52,755 nucleotides of DNA from Ga0074139 sp046336825 (GCA_046336825.1 JBKDFX010000043.1:1-52755); one strand, 5' to 3'; shown: positions 42,830-51,969, counted from the stretch's first letter. Numbers and translations are program-made. The notes: generated by a model not told the origin, from the letters alone.

Positions 42830-44485
42830 TTATAAATAAACATCATTAGTGGCGGGCGCGATTATATCTAACATATTATTGAATGTGGAAGCCACCTGAA
42901 GAGCCACCGTAGGACCATCTTTGCTATCAACTCTTTCGATATCTCCATTTTGTTTATAAACCACTTTAATCGTGCCTAGACCAGGTCGAGTCACAACTGA
43001 AGGTTTCCCGTAACGTTCTTCATATTGGATTTTGACAAGTTTCTTGGCCTGATCGGTTATTGAAGCAATACGACCGCGAGGATCGTAAGTCATATTCACC
43101 TTTTGACCGTCACTATTTTGAGCAAAAGTTAAATTGCCTTTTTTATCATATTGAAAACTTGTTATACGAGTTCCTGATTTTTCACCTTTAGCATTAAAAA
43201 AATCAGTCACGACTTCTGAGACTTTATTGTGAGTGTTATCGTATTTAAATGTTTGTTTGAATATTCCGCTGGCTTTGGTTTTAACCAAGCCATTCGGATA
43301 ATACTCAAAAGCAATTCTCTCTTGGTTTTTGCGAATGGCTGTGGGTTTACCAGTCGTATCGTCGTAGGTGATATCAGTTATATTTCCCTGAATATCTGAT
43401 TGAACACGAGTTAATATCCATTCACCATCAGCACGTTGTTTGTACCAAAACTCATATCGATTATTGGCGACAACTTCTTTTCCACACACTTTTTTAACTG
43501 TGGACCAATAATTTCCCTTGGGATTGTCCTTGGACATTTCGTAGGTGTAGGACTCCACACATTTTTTTCGATCGATGAAAGAAATCACCCAATCTTTTTT
43601 TGTGTCATACTTTAGGCTGATGGAGGTTTTATCAGGCCAGTTGGCTTTAACTAGATTGTGAAGTTCATCATATTCATAGGAGTAGGAATTTTTCCAACCA
43701 TCTTTAACCCAAACAAGATCATCTAAATCTTTGTACTTGTACTCTGCCTTAATACTATTGGGTCCTGTTATTTCTTTTACTTTTCTATTGGGGTAATAGC
43801 GGAAAGTTAGTCTTCGTGAATTATTGTCCACAACCTGAGTCATGTTTTCTTTATCGTACTCAAACTTCAAAAAATTCCCATTTTTGTCGTACATGTGAGT
43901 CAGTCGTCCCTTGGGGTCAAAGCGCTGACTGCTGCCGTCTTGGAGATTTCGAGTGTAGTGAGTTTTTTGAAAAACAATATGCTCAACTTCGCGACCATTG
44001 GCATAAAATTTTGAACCCTCTTTGATAGCAATTGAAATTCCATATTGCAAAGCCATTTGGGCACGTCGCATATCCTGATCGAGAAGCTCATTGGATAACT
44101 TTTTGTAAAAATCATCATTGCGGCCTACAGCCTTTTCTTCTTTCATTTTTGCAATGATTTTTTGAATTGTTTGGTCCACATCTTTTCGTGTGAGTTCGCG
44201 TGGTGAGTAAAATAGTTCCTGTCCAGCACCGCATTCCGTGATTTTTAAATTACCTTCTGCTGTAATATTCATTTTGGTTTCGAAATCCGAGCACCAGCCG
44301 AAACCAAAAATACCATTGAAAAGTGAGCGACTGTTGTAGGTTCTTTGAACTCGCATGTCGTAACCAGAGCCAGCCACTTCAAGATCGACCCAGGATTGAC
44401 TGAAGTTGGCATTTTTCATATCAACAACAGCCCATGCATTTGCTGAAAATAAAATTGCAAAGAACAGAGTTTTTAGAGAATTCAT
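42830..44485 (-). CDS. Exported YD-repeat (RHS-like) protein
   Basis: 551 residues from ATG 44485, chosen over ATG 44491 because GAGG then has normal spacing. A signal peptide (LKTLFFAILFSANAWA) precedes an RHS-start domain (DUF6531-like, RVQRTYNSRSLFNGIFG) and YD repeats with the usual YxYDxxGxL pattern (YEYDELHNL, FQYDKKGNLTF, MTYDPRGRIASI). There is no C-terminal toxin domain; the chain ends in short strands. It lies 44 bases after the Tad platform gene and so could be a surface partner of the pilus. Position matches Bd0109 of the hit locus. Confidence 0.78.
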   Translation of the reverse strand: MNSLKTLFFAILFSANAWAVVDMKNANFSQSWVDLEVAGSGYDMRVQRTYNSRSLFNGIFGFGWCSDFETKMNITAEGNLKITECGAGQELFYSPRELTRKDVDQTIQKIIAKMKEEKAVGRNDDFYKKLSNELLDQDMRRAQMALQYGISIAIKEGSKFYANGREVEHIVFQKTHYTRNLQDGSSQRFDPKGRLTHMYDKNGNFLKFEYDKENMTQVVDNNSRRLTFRYYPNRKVKEITGPNSIKAEYKYKDLDDLVWVKDGWKNSYSYEYDELHNLVKANWPDKTSISLKYDTKKDWVISFIDRKKCVESYTYEMSKDNPKGNYWSTVKKVCGKEVVANNRYEFWYKQRADGEWILTRVQSDIQGNITDITYDDTTGKPTAIRKNQERIAFEYYPNGLVKTKASGIFKQTFKYDNTHNKVSEVVTDFFNAKGEKSGTRITSFQYDKKGNLTFAQNSDGQKVNMTYDPRGRIASITDQAKKLVKIQYEERYGKPSVVTRPGLGTIKVVYKQNGDIERVDSKDGPTVALQVASTFNNMLDIIAPATNDVYL

Positions 44486-44529
44486 TTCCATTACCTCATC
44501 AATGAAGTCAAATTCGAGGATGACCCCGA

Positions 44530-45405
44530 CTACACTTTAATTGTAACAATCTTACGAATTAGGAATCCACCAATAACTTGTAAAGTGATCATGATAAAAA
44601 TGAGGAACAAGCCCAATGTCGTGGTGAACATAGGCATCATCATCGCAGGGTCAGCGATAAAAAATACAAGAGCCAAAATGAAGGGAATCAAAGTCACAAC
44701 TAGACCTTGGAAGCGGCCCATGGCCGTCAATGCTTGAATCTTTTTTTCTAATTTCTGTCGCTCACGAATTGTAAAAACAATGCTATCAAAAGTTTGGCTT
44801 AAGTCGCCGCCTGTTTCTTTTAAAATATTAATCGAGGTCACTAACATTTGTACGTCTGGACGTGGAATTCGATTACCCAAATCCAAGAGAGCTTCTTCAA
44901 AGCTTTGCCCCAGCTTATGTTGAGTTAAGACTTGCTCGAATTCTGCCCGCAAAGGATTGCCCATGATTTCGATCACTCGCTCCATGGTTTGAGCCACGTT
45001 TGTTTGGCTTTTGATACCGTTGGACATAATCGTGAGACCGTCGACCAGCTGATCAACAAATACATCGCAGCGCTTTTCATATAACATTTTGACCAGAATT
45101 GGAGGTAACGACCATCCCATCATGGTGACCACTCCGCCAATGATCAGTCCCATGGTAACGTTGGGCCATAGCACAATGAAAAACATAAAGCCAAAACCAA
45201 AACTCATGAGAAGCATCATAAGAATGACACGTTTCTCGTCGACTTTTCCTGACATTAATTTTAAATAGCGAAGGACTTCTTCTTTTTTTCCAAGACTTCT
45301 TTTAGCCAGAAAATCCAAAAAGGGATCAGCAAATTTGTAGACAAATAATCCTGTGCATATGGCGATCAAAGGTATAAAAACGATGTCTTTAAAAAGAAAG
45401 TCCAT
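44530..45405 (-). CDS. tadB: Tad pilus inner-membrane platform protein (T2SF domain)
   Basis: 291 residues: two N-terminal membrane segments, a cytoplasmic T2SF/GspF domain (residues about 110-240, with ILKETGGDLSQTFDSI), and two C-terminal segments. It forms the base on which TadA works. Usual Tad loci have two such proteins, TadB and TadC; only one is present here, so calling it TadB rather than TadC rests on its place directly after the ATPase. It starts one base after the TadZ-TadA stop, with AAGGTGGG before the ATG. Confidence 0.82.
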   Translation of the reverse strand: MDFLFKDIVFIPLIAICTGLFVYKFADPFLDFLAKRSLGKKEEVLRYLKLMSGKVDEKRVILMMLLMSFGFGFMFFIVLWPNVTMGLIIGGVVTMMGWSLPPILVKMLYEKRCDVFVDQLVDGLTIMSNGIKSQTNVAQTMERVIEIMGNPLRAEFEQVLTQHKLGQSFEEALLDLGNRIPRPDVQMLVTSINILKETGGDLSQTFDSIVFTIRERQKLEKKIQALTAMGRFQGLVVTLIPFILALVFFIADPAMMMPMFTTTLGLFLIFIMITLQVIGGFLIRKIVTIKV

Positions 45406-47601
45406 CTAACCCACCTTCTTAACAGCCGTCGCAGGAGCTGCGCCTGTTCCTGTTACAGGTTGTGGGGTTACCGCTTTTTGTTCATTGGCGAAAAGGTCTC
45501 GAGGTACGACTACACCTTTATCAGCTAACTTTTGGATAAAGCTGGGAATATATCCGACGGCTTGAAATTGTCCTAAAATTTTTCGGTTTTTATCCATTCC
45601 AGTTTCTTTAAACTTAAATATTTCCCCAAGCGTGATACCTTCACCTTGAATCCCAGTGACTTCTGTAATGCTTAGAACTTTTCGACTACCATCAGACAGT
45701 CGGGAAACCTGAACGATCAAATGAACAGCACTGGCCACCTGTTCCCGAATTGCTTTAACGGGAAGTTCCATGCCTGACATCATCACCAAAGTTTCGATAC
45801 GCGATAAACATTCCCTTGCTGAATTGGCATGGGTTGTGGTCATTGAACCATCGTGACCTGTATTCATAGCTTGCAGCATATCCAAAGCTGCACCGTCTCG
45901 ACATTCTCCGACCACGATGCGATCGGGTCGCATACGTAACGCATTTTTGATTAAATCGCGGATAGTAACAGAGTGAGAACCATCTCCCACCCCTGGGCGT
46001 GTTTCTAAGCGGACAACATGTTCCTGTTGTAGTTGAAGTTCCGCAGCATCTTCAACGGTGATTATTCTTTCATTTGAAGGAATAAAAGAAGAGAGCATGT
46101 TTAACAAAGTGGTTTTACCTGAACCCGTACCACCACTAATTACAATATTAAGACCATTTTCAACGCAGATTCTGAGAAAATTAACCATGTTCATACTCAT
46201 GGAGCCGTAATCCACATACTTTTCCGGAGTCACTCCACCTTTTTTGAACTTTCGGATTGTGAGCGCAGGCCCATCAATGGCCAGGGGTTCAATAACAGCA
46301 TTGACACGACTTCCATCTTTTAAACGAGCATCCACGTAGGGAGTCATATTATTAATTTGGCGTCCTAAAGGTAAAACGATTCGTTCAATGATTCTTCTTA
46401 AGTGATCATTGGATGTAAATGTGGCTGTGGCCAGTTGAACTTTTCCTGAACGTTCAATAAAAATTCTTTTGGCACCATTCACCATAATTTCTGAGACACT
46501 GGGGTCTGCGAGAAGATCTTCGAGGGGGCCCAGGCCAAGGGATTCCTCAAGAACCTCTTTGATAATTTTTGAACGATCTTCTCTGGCTAGATCAGCTGCT
46601 TCTCGATCAAGAATCTGTGTAATATCTCGGCGCACTCTTTCGCGAATTTCCTGTTGTTTCGATTCATCTCCTTTGGCTTCCGCCAAGAGTTTATTGATAT
46701 CAGATGTTCGGATCAGCTCATTATGCACTCGCAATTTAAGCTGAGTTCTTGGATCTAATGTATTATCACCGGCTTCTGTTTTCTTGGCTGAGCCACTTGC
46801 ACTTGATGAAACGGTCACCGGTGCTTTAGGTTTTGAAAGAGATTTGAGTCTTTGTAAAATCCCACCTGTGAGTTTTCTCGCAATGTCCGTGTAAGCGGCC
46901 GAAACGGGTGCCTTGGGAGCGCTCAAAACAAACGGCGTGAGTCTCTGCAAAGATCCCATGGCGGTCAAGTCATCTTGAGGGATAGCTCCGATGATGGGCA
47001 TTTGTAATTGAGTGGAAATAGCCTGCGGTGAAACACCAGCTGAGCTCATTTTATTCAGTACAAGTTGAAACATGTCCTTAGGAAAAGTAGCCGACATCAT
47101 TTCATTTAAAATTCTTTGGGTCTGAGTCACGACTAAAATTTCAGGAGAAGTGACAAGCATTCCTGCAGTGGCCTCTTGTAGAATGGCCATTTGCAGAGGT
47201 CCTATGTCATTTCCTAAATCTGCAATAATAAATTGAAAATTTCTTGAAAGGTAATCCAGTCCCTTCAAAAAATTCTCAGGATTGATATCCAATTTTTCAT
47301 CGGGGCTTTTGACTGCACCGATGTAGGAAAGCCCTGATGGATGCTGAGTAATAAAATTTTGTACTGGTGTTTGTGCAAGTGATCCTGTGAATGTCGTTAA
47401 ATCTTTAAGTAGTTTTAGAGGTTTCAATCCGGTGATTATGTTTTGATCTCCAACGGATTTAGAGTCAGCATCAATCAGCAAAACTTTTGCACGCATCTCC
47501 ATAAGCAGAGAGCAGGCCAGGTTGGCAGCAAAAACGCTTTTACCCACACCACCTTTTCCACCAATAACTGCAATAAGATAACAATTCGGATGTAAAGCCA
47601 T
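45406..47601 (-). CDS. TadZ-TadA fusion (CpaE-like plus CpaF ATPase)
   Basis: 731 residues with two ATPase domains. Residues 1-260 are a MinD/CpaE-type P-loop protein with the deviant Walker A motif GGKGGVGKS (14-22) and an LIDADSKSVGDQ stretch, the part that in TadZ places the pilus machine in the cell. Residues about 290-700 are CpaF/TadA with GGTGSGKTT near residue 490, DAAELQLQQEH, and the His-box THANSARECLSRIETLV. TadA powers pilus assembly and, in many systems, retraction. A Ser/Ala linker joins the halves. Elsewhere the two are usually separate genes. Confidence 0.93.
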   Translation of the reverse strand: MALHPNCYLIAVIGGKGGVGKSVFAANLACSLLMEMRAKVLLIDADSKSVGDQNIITGLKPLKLLKDLTTFTGSLAQTPVQNFITQHPSGLSYIGAVKSPDEKLDINPENFLKGLDYLSRNFQFIIADLGNDIGPLQMAILQEATAGMLVTSPEILVVTQTQRILNEMMSATFPKDMFQLVLNKMSSAGVSPQAISTQLQMPIIGAIPQDDLTAMGSLQRLTPFVLSAPKAPVSAAYTDIARKLTGGILQRLKSLSKPKAPVTVSSSASGSAKKTEAGDNTLDPRTQLKLRVHNELIRTSDINKLLAEAKGDESKQQEIRERVRRDITQILDREAADLAREDRSKIIKEVLEESLGLGPLEDLLADPSVSEIMVNGAKRIFIERSGKVQLATATFTSNDHLRRIIERIVLPLGRQINNMTPYVDARLKDGSRVNAVIEPLAIDGPALTIRKFKKGGVTPEKYVDYGSMSMNMVNFLRICVENGLNIVISGGTGSGKTTLLNMLSSFIPSNERIITVEDAAELQLQQEHVVRLETRPGVGDGSHSVTIRDLIKNALRMRPDRIVVGECRDGAALDMLQAMNTGHDGSMTTTHANSARECLSRIETLVMMSGMELPVKAIREQVASAVHLIVQVSRLSDGSRKVLSITEVTGIQGEGITLGEIFKFKETGMDKNRKILGQFQAVGYIPSFIQKLADKGVVVPRDLFANEQKAVTPQPVTGTGAAPATAVKKVG

Positions 47602-47619
47602 GAGACTCCCTCAGGAGCC

Positions 47620-47645
47620 TTATCGGAAAATAGGATAAAAATTTA
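47620..47645 (-). promoter_or_regulatory. Candidate FliA-type (sigma-28) promoter before tadZA
   Basis: Minus strand: TAAATTTT, ten bases, TCCGATAA, each seven of eight against TAAAGTTT and GCCGATAA; the usual spacer is 11. The same CCGATAAGG word occurs before the Flp pilin gene. Confidence 0.4.
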
Positions 47646-47673
47646 TACAGGACTTTAGCCGAGAGCTGTGGTG

Positions 47674-49200
47674 TTATTCTCGCAGTCGAAATTTCTTTTT
47701 AATTTGTTCAGAGCCTTGGCTGGCGGAGGTTTTAATAACGGGTGTGACAAAGACAACAAACTGACTTTGATCTCTTTGAAAGTCTTTAGAGGCATACAAG
47801 CTGACTAAAGGATTGGCCGATCCACCGGGATCTTTATTGAACCCTGTTGTCGAGGAGTTACGGACAAGACCACCTACAGCAGCGCTTTGTCGATCACGAA
47901 CTGTGATTTCAGTTGAGATGTTATTTTCCGATGTGATGGGCGCTCCTGCGGGACCACGACCTGCCATGGACGAAATTGAAAAATTCATGGCGAGGTGTAT
48001 GGATCCAGATTTATCACCCAGGATGGTGGGTGTGATTCCAGTATTGATTCCCACTTTGGCAAAAGCTGTTCCTTGAGTTCCTTCTGCACCGATAACAGGG
48101 TAGGGTTGATTCGTCGTTTGACTGAGCTCACCCTTTTTTCCGTCTTGAACAATTAAACTTGTGCTCTCAAGAACTCGGCCAAAACCGTGTTGTTTCAACC
48201 AAGTCAGCTTGGGCAGCAGGCTATCAATGGTTCCCGTGATGGCTGTTACTAAACTGGTTCCACTTTCGCCAGTTGAGAAATCCATCTTAGTGCCATCAGA
48301 AATTCCAGGTCGCCATTCAAAGCGAAAGTTTTTTCCGTAGTCTTTTTTGAGTTCCACAAAGTGAACAACCAATTGAACCATTTTGGGTGGTGGAGGTGTG
48401 GCGGCTTCCTTAACACTGATAAGATTGATCACTCCATCGTTAGCTGCTTTTCTTTTTTTAACTATTCCTTTTTCCTCTGCTGGATCCATGATCATGTCAG
48501 GCAGATACGTTTTAGCTATAATTTCGGCTCGGTCTTTTTCATCAGCACTATTGGCAAAACCCTGCAAAATAATTTTTTCATTAACAGCTCGAACTTCAAT
48601 TTCAGGATTATTGATATCACGAGAGATGTACTCCGTGATTTTTTTTAAAGCCAATGGACTTAATGAAACCAACGAAGCGGCTTGATCACCAAATTGTGAA
48701 ACAACCCCATATACACGGCTCATGTCTTTGGGGAGTAGAACCTGACCATCGACAACAACCCGGTTATTTACAACCTTTATATTGATACCTTCAATGTCAC
48801 CTAAAAGAGCTCGCATTTCATTGGCCACACCATCGAGGCGGCTCTTCTTAATTGTGATGTTATATTCAGCCACCACTTTTTTCGTTTTCTGATCAATGAC
48901 TGTCAAAACGGTAGCGCCCTCTTTTTTGGGTGAAAAGCGCAGCACATTGAGTTCTCTGGAAATGGAGGCTTTTACAAATTCTCTAAAGGTTCCACCAAAA
49001 TCGACATTTTTGGGTAAGGGAGGAAGTTTGACATCCTCATCAATTCCCACAGTTAAATTTAAAAACTGTCGAGATCGAAATTCATCTTTTTTATTTGTCT
49101 CACTGATTTCTTGGAGATCAGTGGGCTCTTGAATTTGAGCCATAGCATTGGGCAAAACTTGAAGAAGTAATGCAAATGTAAGTAGAGATGTCCTTCTCAT
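47674..49200 (-). CDS. cpaC: Tad pilus secretin (CpaC/RcpA)
   Basis: 508 residues with a signal peptide (LLTFALLLQVLPNAMA). The N-terminal pilus-assembly domain (FLNLTVGIDEDVKLP) and BON-like parts precede a secretin domain ending QFVVFVTPVIKTS, with GLVRNSSTTGFNKDPG between. It forms the outer-membrane ring through which the Flp fibre passes. GAGGGGGAAAC precedes ATG 49200. The order cpaB-cpaC-ATPase is the normal one for Tad loci. Confidence 0.92.
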   Translation of the reverse strand: MRRTSLLTFALLLQVLPNAMAQIQEPTDLQEISETNKKDEFRSRQFLNLTVGIDEDVKLPPLPKNVDFGGTFREFVKASISRELNVLRFSPKKEGATVLTVIDQKTKKVVAEYNITIKKSRLDGVANEMRALLGDIEGINIKVVNNRVVVDGQVLLPKDMSRVYGVVSQFGDQAASLVSLSPLALKKITEYISRDINNPEIEVRAVNEKIILQGFANSADEKDRAEIIAKTYLPDMIMDPAEEKGIVKKRKAANDGVINLISVKEAATPPPPKMVQLVVHFVELKKDYGKNFRFEWRPGISDGTKMDFSTGESGTSLVTAITGTIDSLLPKLTWLKQHGFGRVLESTSLIVQDGKKGELSQTTNQPYPVIGAEGTQGTAFAKVGINTGITPTILGDKSGSIHLAMNFSISSMAGRGPAGAPITSENNISTEITVRDRQSAAVGGLVRNSSTTGFNKDPGGSANPLVSLYASKDFQRDQSQFVVFVTPVIKTSASQGSEQIKKKFRLRE

Positions 49201-49215
49201 GTTTCCCCCTCGAGA

Positions 49216-50112
49216 CTAATTCCTTGGTCGTTGACCCTGCGGCGCTGCCACTGGTCGTGGGGCAGTGCTTGGCAATCCGAAACCCACCGGTGCTGACAGA
49301 CCCGGCACGGCTCCACCTGAACTTCCTTGATCAAGTCCCCCTCGACCCAGAATCGATTCTGCGGTTGAGCTGGGTAGACGTAGTCGCGTTGTCCGATCGT
49401 TCGGGTTTCTTAAAGTAAAGAATAAGTTCCCCGGCGATGTGGACAGCAAATAAATCAAATCCTGGGCCTCTTTAGGCGAAGCCTCAATAGTCACTGTACT
49501 ATATTTTGTATCTCCCGTGAGAGACGTCTGAGTCAGATTTTTTCCAGATGCATCTAATTCCATCAGGCGAGGGATGTTGTTTACAATTGAGACACCCGTC
49601 GCAAGAATCGGAACGTCTTCCAGTAATATAACCACTTCGCGGCGAGCCGTGGCCCCTTTACCCACATCGATGGCTGCCACGATATCTACGCGATCTCCGG
49701 GACGCACGAGCTTCGAAACTCCACGCACTTCATCAATAGGGATTGAAAGGGCTCGTTTATTTGGAGCCACTTGCAGTGAAATTCCAGTGTCAGGTCCAGG
49801 AGTAAATAACATGTTCTTCATAATGATCTGGCCCTTTTTAAGGGGCACCGCTGCCACATGGCCGATGATATCTTCAGGAATTGTTACCGTGTCAGGATAA
49901 ACGTAATTGGCAGGGACTTCGACAGTTTCCAGCATGGTGTCATAGACAGTCGACATTTCAGGAACATCTTCTTTTGCACGAACAATTGTTTTTTTCGCAC
50001 CAAACATCTTGTCATACTCAGCTTTTTTTTCTTGAGAATAAGAATAAATGAGAAAGACTGCAAAAAGTGCAGCACCAATACTCAACCATAAATTTCTAGT
50101 CTCGTTACCCAT
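49216..50112 (-). CDS. cpaB: Tad pilus assembly protein CpaB/RcpC
   Basis: 298 residues: one N-terminal membrane segment (LWLSIGAALFAVFLIYSY), a SAF-type domain (VRAKEDVPEMSTVYDTML and the PLKKGQIIMKNML stretch), the RcpC domain with ALSIPIDEVRGVSKLVRPGDRVDIVA, and a Pro/Gly-rich tail. CpaB links the secretin to the periplasm. AAGGGGCAACT precedes ATG 50112. Confidence 0.92.
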   Translation of the reverse strand: MGNETRNLWLSIGAALFAVFLIYSYSQEKKAEYDKMFGAKKTIVRAKEDVPEMSTVYDTMLETVEVPANYVYPDTVTIPEDIIGHVAAVPLKKGQIIMKNMLFTPGPDTGISLQVAPNKRALSIPIDEVRGVSKLVRPGDRVDIVAAIDVGKGATARREVVILLEDVPILATGVSIVNNIPRLMELDASGKNLTQTSLTGDTKYSTVTIEASPKEAQDLIYLLSTSPGNLFFTLRNPNDRTTRLRLPSSTAESILGRGGLDQGSSGGAVPGLSAPVGFGLPSTAPRPVAAPQGQRPRN

Positions 50113-50122
50113 AGTTGCCCCT

Positions 50123-50659
50123 TTAAGGATCCCCGCAAGCTGCCGTCATGCAGATTCCATAAATTGTTTTGATCCAAACTGATTTTACCGCGACGGACTC
50201 ATTTCGTAATGACTCGTTCATAGCAATGACATCCACATTGTGGATTTGTGCTTCCCCTTGCACTCGGGCAGGACCCCGGCCGGCAAGGTTAACGCCATCA
50301 TTGTCAGTGCCACCAAATTGTGAAGTAAATGCAATCGGGCGAGCTGTCGCCACCCATTCGTCTCCTCGAATATTTCCCTCTGATACAATACCTGAATAAC
50401 GAAGGCCGCGTCTTTCATAGTTGTTTTGGGTCAAGGCCACAGCAGGGTTGGGACGAATATGATAAACCAGATTGGATCTGTGGGCAAAAGTCTCAAAAGT
50501 GTAGTTTCGAGCAGCTATACTGTGCAAAATTCCGCTGTGAACAACACCAAAAAGACCCAGTGAAAAATTAATCAAAAGCATATAGACAAACATGATGGGA
50601 ATTAATTCCATCACCGCCATGCCTTTTTGATTATTGAGGTTTCGGATTTGAATTAGCAT
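50123..50659 (-). CDS. TadE-like minor pseudopilin
   Basis: 178 residues starting with a short leader and a type IV prepilin-like cut site: NNQKG then MAVMELIP, with Glu at position +5 of the mature chain, followed by a hydrophobic segment (FVYMLLINFSLGLFGVVHSG). TadE/TadF-type pseudopilins assist Flp assembly and are processed by the TadV peptidase, which is not in the window. The mature part is soluble and ends in a Cys pair region (ICMTAACGDP). Overlaps the preceding gene by seven bases. Confidence 0.78.
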   Translation of the reverse strand: MLIQIRNLNNQKGMAVMELIPIMFVYMLLINFSLGLFGVVHSGILHSIAARNYTFETFAHRSNLVYHIRPNPAVALTQNNYERRGLRYSGIVSEGNIRGDEWVATARPIAFTSQFGGTDNDGVNLAGRGPARVQGEAQIHNVDVIAMNESLRNESVAVKSVWIKTIYGICMTAACGDP

Positions 50660-51288
50660 CCGTTATCCTCCATGGGATAATAGGCACCATTCCCATTAAG
50701 TCCTGCAGAGCCAAGAGTGGGATAAAGAGTCGAATCCAGATTGAGAATTCTTTGGTAGCGAGTGCGAATTATATTTTGGCACTCCTCCATATTGGGCTCA
50801 CGAAAAAGTAAAGTCGCCACGGTTAAACTGAAACCATCACCCGTTTCACTTTCGAGAGTTCCTAAGGGGCCCAAATTTAAATTTAAAATATTAGCGGTCA
50901 AAGTCAGTCGGACCCCGGCAGCAGGCATAAGAACCACCCCAGTGTTTCGTGGGTCATATTCACTTCTAAAATCATCATTGGGGTCTTGATTCATACGAAT
51001 GTCCCGTAAGGCCAAAGTAAACCAGCCATTGTTAAGTAGAGGCGAAATAACTGGATTGGCCACGAGTCTTTGGTAAACATCCTGAGCTCGCTGTCTTTGC
51101 TCATCAAAATTTTTTCGAGAGGGAATAGCGGCTCGTGTAGCTGAAAAAGAAATGTACTGTGAAATTTCGATAATTGTAAAAGACAAACAAAGTGCAAACA
51201 AAAGAGCTGTCATAAAGGAGGCGAGCATAAATGAAAAAATGAATTCGGCTGTTACGAATCCGGAGGAATTTTTGACTAGTTTTTTCAT
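50653..51288 (-). CDS. TadE/TadF-like minor pseudopilin
   Basis: 211 residues from ATG 51288, chosen for GGAGGTAAA directly upstream. Leader KKLVKNSSG then FVTAEFIFSFML, again Glu at +5, followed by a long hydrophobic segment. The soluble part includes RAAIPSRKNF, a typical TadE-like segment. The C-terminus has two Cys. It presumably pairs with the neighbouring pseudopilin at the pilus base or tip. Confidence 0.8.
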   Translation of the reverse strand: MKKLVKNSSGFVTAEFIFSFMLASFMTALLFALCLSFTIIEISQYISFSATRAAIPSRKNFDEQRQRAQDVYQRLVANPVISPLLNNGWFTLALRDIRMNQDPNDDFRSEYDPRNTGVVLMPAAGVRLTLTANILNLNLGPLGTLESETGDGFSLTVATLLFREPNMEECQNIIRTRYQRILNLDSTLYPTLGSAGLNGNGAYYPMEDNGC

Positions 51289-51315
51289 TTTACCTCCTTC
51301 CATGAGTGGTTTCTG

Positions 51316-51570
51316 TTAATTGGGAATCAGAGTTCTCACTCGAGCTTCCGAATTTGGATGTTCAGGCTGTCCCGTGCTTGGCCAGTCTCCGTACTCCACC
51401 ATTTGAGCCACACCCGACCAGCCCGCATTGGTGAGCTTGTCTAAAGTCCTGTCGTCCCTTAAATAACGAAGGGTTGCACCTAGCAACCCCAGCGAAACGA
51501 CCATAAGTAGAAGACCTTCCATCAAGACTTGGCCTCGACGGTTGGCGATTGCGTACTTTTTAATTGCCAC
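51316..51570 (-). CDS. Small pilin-like membrane protein
   Basis: About 84 residues with start at GTG 51570 (AGGAAAGG box) or ATG 51588; the GTG gives the tighter overlap with the upstream stop. The N-terminus has NRRG then QVLMEGLLLMVVSLGLL, the cut site and Glu+5 of a type IVb prepilin, followed by a short polar tail. Its place within the tad gene run suggests a minor pilin; it is smaller than TadE/F. Confidence 0.68.
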   Translation of the reverse strand: MAIKKYAIANRRGQVLMEGLLLMVVSLGLLGATLRYLRDDRTLDKLTNAGWSGVAQMVEYGDWPSTGQPEHPNSEARVRTLIPN

Positions 51571-51739
51571 GCCTTTCCTGCCAGTCATTTCCAAATCCTG
51601 TTCCTGTCGATATCTGCTTTTCAACTCGAGCTCCCAAACGGGGGCTCGACTCTTTGAATGCTGTCATGGGCGCTGATACAAAGACTTTTAGCGCAAACAT
51701 GAAAATGCAAACCATGAGTAGCAGATACTCAATTGTCAT
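51560..51739 (-). CDS. 59-residue membrane protein in the tad operon
   Basis: ATG 51739 opens an ORF of 59 codons beginning MTIEYLLLMVCIFMFALKVF, a hydrophobic segment with the Glu-Tyr pair of Flp pilins but no leader, and ending NDWQERRGN. It lies three bases after the Flp pilin stop and overlaps the next gene's start by 11 bases, so it fits the operon without a gap. An AGGCGGCGG stretch upstream may serve as ribosome binding site. Probably a small membrane accessory or a leaderless pilin relative. Confidence 0.62.
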   Translation of the reverse strand: MTIEYLLLMVCIFMFALKVFVSAPMTAFKESSPRLGARVEKQISTGTGFGNDWQERRGN

Positions 51740-51742
51740 AAA

Positions 51743-51943
51743 TTATCCGCCGCCTAAAACTTGGCCGATTCTTTCGCCGAGCTGACCTTGGATCTCTTCC
51801 ATTTTAGGACCTAGGAAACCCTTGGCAGCAAACACAAGTCCAACAATCACCACCACAAGTAAGATGTATTCAAGCATCCCTTGACCGCGTTCATTGTTGA
51901 CGAGCTCTTTTGACTTTTTAAATTTTTTAACGAGGTTTTTCAT
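51743..51943 (-). CDS. flp: Flp-type major pilin
   Basis: 66 residues with a basic leader (MKNLVKKFKKSKELVNNERG) cut before QGMLEYILLVVVIVG, carrying the Glu-Tyr pair at +5/+6 that marks Flp pilins. One hydrophobic helix and a short Gly-ended tail (GQVLGGG) follow. It should form the fibre of the Tad pilus. AGGAGGGGTGATAG precedes ATG 51943. It is the first gene of the tad run. Confidence 0.93.
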   Translation of the reverse strand: MKNLVKKFKKSKELVNNERGQGMLEYILLVVVIVGLVFAAKGFLGPKMEEIQGQLGERIGQVLGGG

Positions 51944-51969
51944 AATCTATCACCCCTCCTCATGAAACC

